A program made the translations under genes and the position numbers. Of a stretch of 8,761 nt of DNA, positions 5,931-8,761 are shown in pieces (position 1 is the stretch's first letter; each line of letters opens with the position of its first letter). The notes under the pieces were generated by a model. It was not told the origin of the DNA and made no database searches. It saw only the letters and a program-made list of their open reading frames with translations. This stretch comes from Candidatus Zixiibacteriota bacterium (GTDB lineage: Bacteria; Zixibacteria; MSB-5A5; GN15; PGXB01): assembly GCA_030591405.1 (NCBI GenBank), contig JAUVBC010000079.1:1-8761 (forward strand), written 5' to 3'.

Positions 5931-7253
5931 TCACCTTTCAATAGGCTCAGCGATAAGATCGTAACCATCGGCAGCGCTAATTTTCACATCTATAATATCG
6001 CCGACCTTCAACTTATTGCTCTGGACTTCGATAATTTGGTCAATATCAGGACAATCGCCAATCGATCTCCCCTCAGCCAAATTTGAGTTTTTAACCTGGT
6101 CAATAATAACCTTTTGGATACTGTCAATCAAGGCAATATTTTTTTCAAAAGCAATTCTTTGCTGTAAAAGCATCAGCTCATCCAAACGAGATTCAACCAC
6201 TTTATCTGGAAACAGGTCTATCAGCTTGTTTGCCGAGGTTCCCTCCTCGCTGGAGTATTTGAAGACCCCCAAACGGTCAAATTCGAAATCCTCAATAAAT
6301 TTATAAAGTTCCTCAAATTCTTTATCAGTTTCACCCGGAAAACCGGTAATAAATGTTGTCCGGATAATATTGTTCGCCGAATGCTTGCGGATTTTTCCCA
6401 ACACCTTTTCAATATTTTTTCTGTCGATTTTTCTGTTCATCGCTTTTAGGATACCATCATTTATATGCTGAAGCGGAATATCAAAATACCCAAGAGTTTT
6501 TTCAGAAAAGGTCATATGTTCAATCAATGCGTCTGTGACCGATTCAGGATGCAAATACATCAGGCGAATCCACTCGATTCCATCGAGAGTTTCCAACTCC
6601 TTAAGCAGATATATAATAGAAGTCCCATTATTCAAATCACGGCCGTACCCTGTCCCCTCCTGAGAAACAAGAATCAACTCCTTCTTGCCATTCGCAGCAA
6701 GCATTTTGGCTTCAGATAAAATCTCTTCAGCAGGCCTCGACCGGTATTTGCCCCGGATATTCGGAATAGCGCAATAACTGCAAAAACGATCACAGCCATC
6801 AGCGATTTTTAAGTATTCATAAGGAAAGATATTATCCACAAATCGAGGCAGGCCGCATATATAATTTAGTTCGTTGCGAACATTATCGGTAACAGAAAAG
6901 ACATTAGACAAATTATTATCGATGGCTCTGACCAAATCATCTATCCGGCCTAAACCAAAGATACCATCCACATTTTTGATTTCATCTTTCAGTTCCTTGC
7001 CATACCGCTGTGATAAACATCCGGTGACATAAAGCCGTTTGATCTGCCCATCCTCTTTAAGCTTCTCATAATGAAGAATTTCATTAATAGATTCTTCCTT
7101 CGCCGGTAAAATAAAACCGCAGGTATTAACGATGATAACTTCGGCGTTTTCCTCGTCGCTTCGCTCATGTCCGGCGTCGATCAATTTGCCGGTGATAAAA
7201 TCACCATCAACATCGTTTTTGGGACAGCCGAGCTTTTTTAGGAAAAAATTCAT
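5931..7253 (-). CDS. rimO: Ribosomal protein S12 methylthiotransferase RimO (radical SAM)
   Basis: RimO adds a methylthio group to the conserved aspartate of ribosomal protein S12 (Asp88 in E. coli), using S-adenosylmethionine and two [4Fe-4S] clusters. The 440 residues match the family. The N-terminal domain (about 1-125) carries Cys10 in LGCPKN, Cys45 in NTCGFI and Cys79 in TGCLSQRYG. The radical SAM domain holds Cys154, Cys158 and Cys161 (CxxxCxxC), then SQEGTGYGRDL (197-207), FDIPLQH (257-263) and TGFPGE (303-308). A TRAM domain fills the C-terminus (about 372-438). LGCPKN and the TGCLSQRYG form favour RimO over the tRNA-modifying enzymes MiaB and MtaB. The family SQDTTxYG is SQEGTGYG here, a small change. 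The start ATG is 13 nt after the lolA-like stop, has no clear Shine-Dalgarno site and is chosen because the family begins right there. Confidence 0.95.
   Translation of the reverse strand: MNFFLKKLGCPKNDVDGDFITGKLIDAGHERSDEENAEVIIVNTCGFILPAKEESINEILHYEKLKEDGQIKRLYVTGCLSQRYGKELKDEIKNVDGIFGLGRIDDLVRAIDNNLSNVFSVTDNVRNELNYICGLPRFVDNIFPYEYLKIADGCDRFCSYCAIPNIRGKYRSRPAEEILSEAKMLAANGKKELILVSQEGTGYGRDLNNGTSIIYLLKELETLDGIEWIRLMYLHPESVTDALIEHMTFSEKTLGYFDIPLQHINDGILKAMNRKIDRKNIEKVLGKIRKHSANNIIRTTFITGFPGETDKEFEELYKFIEDFEFDRLGVFKYSSEEGTSANKLIDLFPDKVVESRLDELMLLQQRIAFEKNIALIDSIQKVIIDQVKNSNLAEGRSIGDCPDIDQIIEVQSNKLKVGDIIDVKISAADGYDLIAEPIER
5932..5938 (-). promoter_or_regulatory. Ribosome binding site of the transglycosylase gene, overlapping the rimO stop
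   Basis: The minus strand reads AAAGGTG, followed by AGTT and the ATG at 5927. The AAGG core lies 6 nt from the start. The site shares bases with the TGA stop of rimO, consistent with coupled translation. Confidence 0.55.
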
Positions 7254-7266
7254 TTGGTTTTCTGGC

Positions 7267-7884
7267 CTATGGAAGTGAGATGATCTCGACCGAATCAGGC
7301 AGGTTTATATCAAATATATTGTCTTCGATTATATCTTCGTAAAATTCTTCTGTAATATAAACAGAATTGAGATCTTCGTTTAAATCAAAATACTCAATCT
7401 TTGAAATTTGATGAGTTTTACTAGTGAGGTAAACAGTCATACTATATGGAAGTGCCTCATCGGAATTGTCTAATTTAATTAATTTATATATTAAATCTTG
7501 CTTTATTGGCGAACTCTTATAGTAAGAATCCAAGTCCTTAAAGAAAGACAGCCGATTATCGGTTATTTCTTCTTCCAACAATTCTCTTTTTGTCGCTTGA
7601 TTATTCTCGGCCGAATATTCCCAGTTAGTCTTGCCATCGTTTAAATAGATATCTCCGCCCAACTCAGCCCGATAACGGCCATCCTTGGCCAACAGTATCT
7701 GTCCGGTCAGACTATCTATATCATTAAATATCCTTGATTCAATTGTAATTAGAACGTCAAAACGAACAATTGTTGCCGAGTTGATTCTGTTTTTTATCAG
7801 AGAAAATTTATCAGTAGAATAGGCGGTTAAACCAATCTGCCAAAACAGTCCCAGGATTAAAAGACTTTTAAGTTTATTTCTCAT
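7267..7884 (-). CDS. lolA: LolA-like periplasmic outer-membrane lipoprotein carrier
   Basis: LolA carries lipoproteins through the periplasm from the LolCDE transporter to the outer membrane. The 205 residues start with a Sec signal peptide (MRNKLK, a hydrophobic core, then AYS with probable cleavage after Ser23). The family core follows: GQILLAKDGRYR (61-72), then LNDGKTNWEY (81-90), matching the 'sDGktlWxY' turn. The ending FDINLPDSVEII (191-202) matches the usual FxxxxPxxVxVI strand. No lipobox is present, so it is a soluble periplasmic protein rather than LolB. Similarity outside these blocks looks low, so a related LolA-fold protein is possible. It lies 27 nt after ftsK, as lolA follows ftsK in E. 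coli, and shares the cluster with its likely client BamD. No Shine-Dalgarno site is visible; a consensus -10 hexamer and a palindrome lie at the start. Confidence 0.82.
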   Translation of the reverse strand: MRNKLKSLLILGLFWQIGLTAYSTDKFSLIKNRINSATIVRFDVLITIESRIFNDIDSLTGQILLAKDGRYRAELGGDIYLNDGKTNWEYSAENNQATKRELLEEEITDNRLSFFKDLDSYYKSSPIKQDLIYKLIKLDNSDEALPYSMTVYLTSKTHQISKIEYFDLNEDLNSVYITEEFYEDIIEDNIFDINLPDSVEIISLP

Positions 7885-7894
7885 AATCGATTAT
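7883..7894. repeat. 12-bp perfect palindrome on the lolA start
   Basis: ATAATCGATTAT is its own reverse complement. It covers the first two bases of the lolA ATG and most of the ftsK-lolA gap. It could be an operator half-pair or chance; AT-rich 12-mers of this kind can arise randomly, and no second copy was noticed. Confidence 0.3.
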
Positions 7895-7895
7895 A
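7890..7895 (-). promoter_or_regulatory. Candidate -10 element (TATAAT) just before lolA
   Basis: The minus strand reads TATAAT, a perfect -10 hexamer, ending 5 nt before the lolA ATG. No -35-like hexamer sits 16-18 nt upstream and there is no exact extended -10 TG. If active, transcription would begin at or within a base or so of the ATG, giving a leaderless mRNA. That would fit the missing Shine-Dalgarno site. It is only a candidate. Confidence 0.25.
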
Positions 7896-7911
7896 CGCAA
7901 GACAACGGCGC

Positions 7912-8761
7912 TCAGTTCCGTCCGGTTAATGAACGTGAAGCAAGAAGTTCATCAAGATAGGCGCGGTCAACAAGAACCTCACGAGCTTTGCTGCCGTCAT
8001 AGGTTGAGACGATCTTGGCCTCTTCAAGCTTATCAATCAATCGGGCCGCCCTTTGATATCCAATCCCAAGCTTTCTTTGCAGCAATGACACCGAACCCTG
8101 CTTGTGTTGAATAACCGTGCTAGCCGCTTCGATAAATATCGGATCACTAAGATCGATGGCATCCCTGGCTTCCTGTTGCTTTTTCTGGACCTCATCAGGA
8201 ACGATCTCTTCTTCAGGAATTTGCGCCAACATAAATTTGACTAAGCGTTCGGTTTCGGCGCTTGAGATAAACGCCCCATGTAATCTGATCGGCTCCGGTT
8301 GTCCCGGCTGTAAGAAGAGCATATCACCATTACCAAGCAGTTTCTCGGCACCATTACCATCAAGAATTGTACGTGAATCAATTTTAGTCGCCACCTGGAA
8401 TGCGATACGGGCCGAGAAGTTTGCCTTAATCAGACCGGTGATAACATCAACCGATGGTCTCTGTGTCGCCAGTATCAGATGGATGCCAACTGCTCGCGCC
8501 ATCTGCGCCAGCCGGGTAATCAACATCTCTATGCGCGACGATGAGGCCGCCATCATCATGTCGGCCAACTCATCAATGATTATCACAATATAAGGTAATT
8601 TTTCTTCATCCTTTTTCTGCTTGGCATTAAAATCCTGAATACTACGAACAGCTACTCCGGCCAACTTTTTATATCGGTTTTCCATCTCAACAACGGCATC
8701 AGACAAAACCTTTTCCGCTCTCTTGGAATTAGTCACAACCGGTCGTCCCAGATGCGGAATC
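7912..8761 (-). CDS. ftsK: DNA translocase FtsK, C-terminal part (motor end and gamma domain); 5' end outside window
   Basis: FtsK is a septum-anchored hexameric motor that pumps chromosomal DNA and activates XerCD recombination at dif during division. The last 282 residues are visible and the reading frame is open to the right edge. The fragment begins IPHLGRPVVT, typical of the motor. Walker B, IVIIIDELADMM, lies near 8555-8590; HLILATQRPSVDVITG and the segment through AEKLLGNGDML follow. The gamma DNA-reading domain (about 7963-8142) shows LLQRKLGIGYQRAARLIDKL and SKAREVLV; in known FtsK it recognises the polar KOPS sequences. The membrane domain, linker and Walker A lie outside the window. 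The GTG at 8736 is internal and not the start. This could be an SpoIIIE-type protein, which shares these domains, but FtsK is the natural name in a diderm. The lolA-like gene follows after 27 nt. Confidence 0.95.
   Translation of the reverse strand, partial: IPHLGRPVVTNSKRAEKVLSDAVVEMENRYKKLAGVAVRSIQDFNAKQKKDEEKLPYIVIIIDELADMMMAASSSRIEMLITRLAQMARAVGIHLILATQRPSVDVITGLIKANFSARIAFQVATKIDSRTILDGNGAEKLLGNGDMLFLQPGQPEPIRLHGAFISSAETERLVKFMLAQIPEEEIVPDEVQKKQQEARDAIDLSDPIFIEAASTVIQHKQGSVSLLQRKLGIGYQRAARLIDKLEEAKIVSTYDGSKAREVLVDRAYLDELLASRSLTGRN

Noticed and set aside
8117..8593. Plus-strand open frame of 158 codons
   Set aside because: It lies wholly antisense to the strongly conserved FtsK motor and gamma domains, shows no recognisable motif, and is explained by codon bias of the gene on the other strand.
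8734..8736. GTG as a possible start of a short 274-residue FtsK-like protein
   Set aside because: The frame continues open to the window edge with IPHLGRPV, which is normal internal FtsK sequence, so the gene is simply cut by the window.
1..8761. Undescribed defence, mobile or secondary-metabolite system
   Set aside because: All nine genes belong to known housekeeping families, there are no repeats, recombinases or unknown genes between them, and gaps are at most 68 nt.

Overview
The window comes from a Gram-negative (diderm) bacterium. BamD, LolA and a lipoprotein signal peptide all require an outer membrane. Base composition looks moderately AT-rich (roughly 40% G+C by eye). I cannot name the organism. 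The divergent but clearly recognisable housekeeping proteins would suit an uncultivated lineage, for example one in or near the FCB group, but that is a weak inference.

Everything reads on the minus strand, so transcription runs from right (8761) to left (1). In that order the genes are: ftsK (C-terminal part only, cut by the window edge), a lolA-like periplasmic lipoprotein carrier, rimO, a small membrane-anchored lytic transglycosylase, bamD, nadD, polA, coaE and, after a probable terminator, the N-terminal part of a transketolase (cut by the left edge). Gaps are very small: 27, 13 and 3 nt, then overlaps of 1, 14 and 4 nt, then 8 nt. ftsK through coaE therefore looks like one transcription unit with translational coupling in its middle. 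The only larger gap is 68 nt, between coaE and the transketolase. It holds a hairpin that overlaps the coaE stop codon, an uncertain promoter candidate and a strong ribosome binding site.

The cluster mixes envelope and division functions (FtsK translocase, LolA, lytic transglycosylase, BamD), translation (RimO modification of ribosomal protein S12), cofactor synthesis (NadD for NAD, CoaE for coenzyme A) and DNA repair/replication (PolA). The ftsK-lolA neighbourhood also occurs in E. coli. The rest of the order is unusual compared with model bacteria.

I saw no tRNA, rRNA, CRISPR array, insertion sequence, phage gene or toxin-antitoxin pair, and no sign of a new defence or mobile system. The points most worth checking are amino-acid changes in nucleotide-binding motifs of NadD, CoaE and transketolase, the hairpin/promoter overlap after coaE, and a palindrome with a consensus -10 hexamer placed directly on the lolA start.
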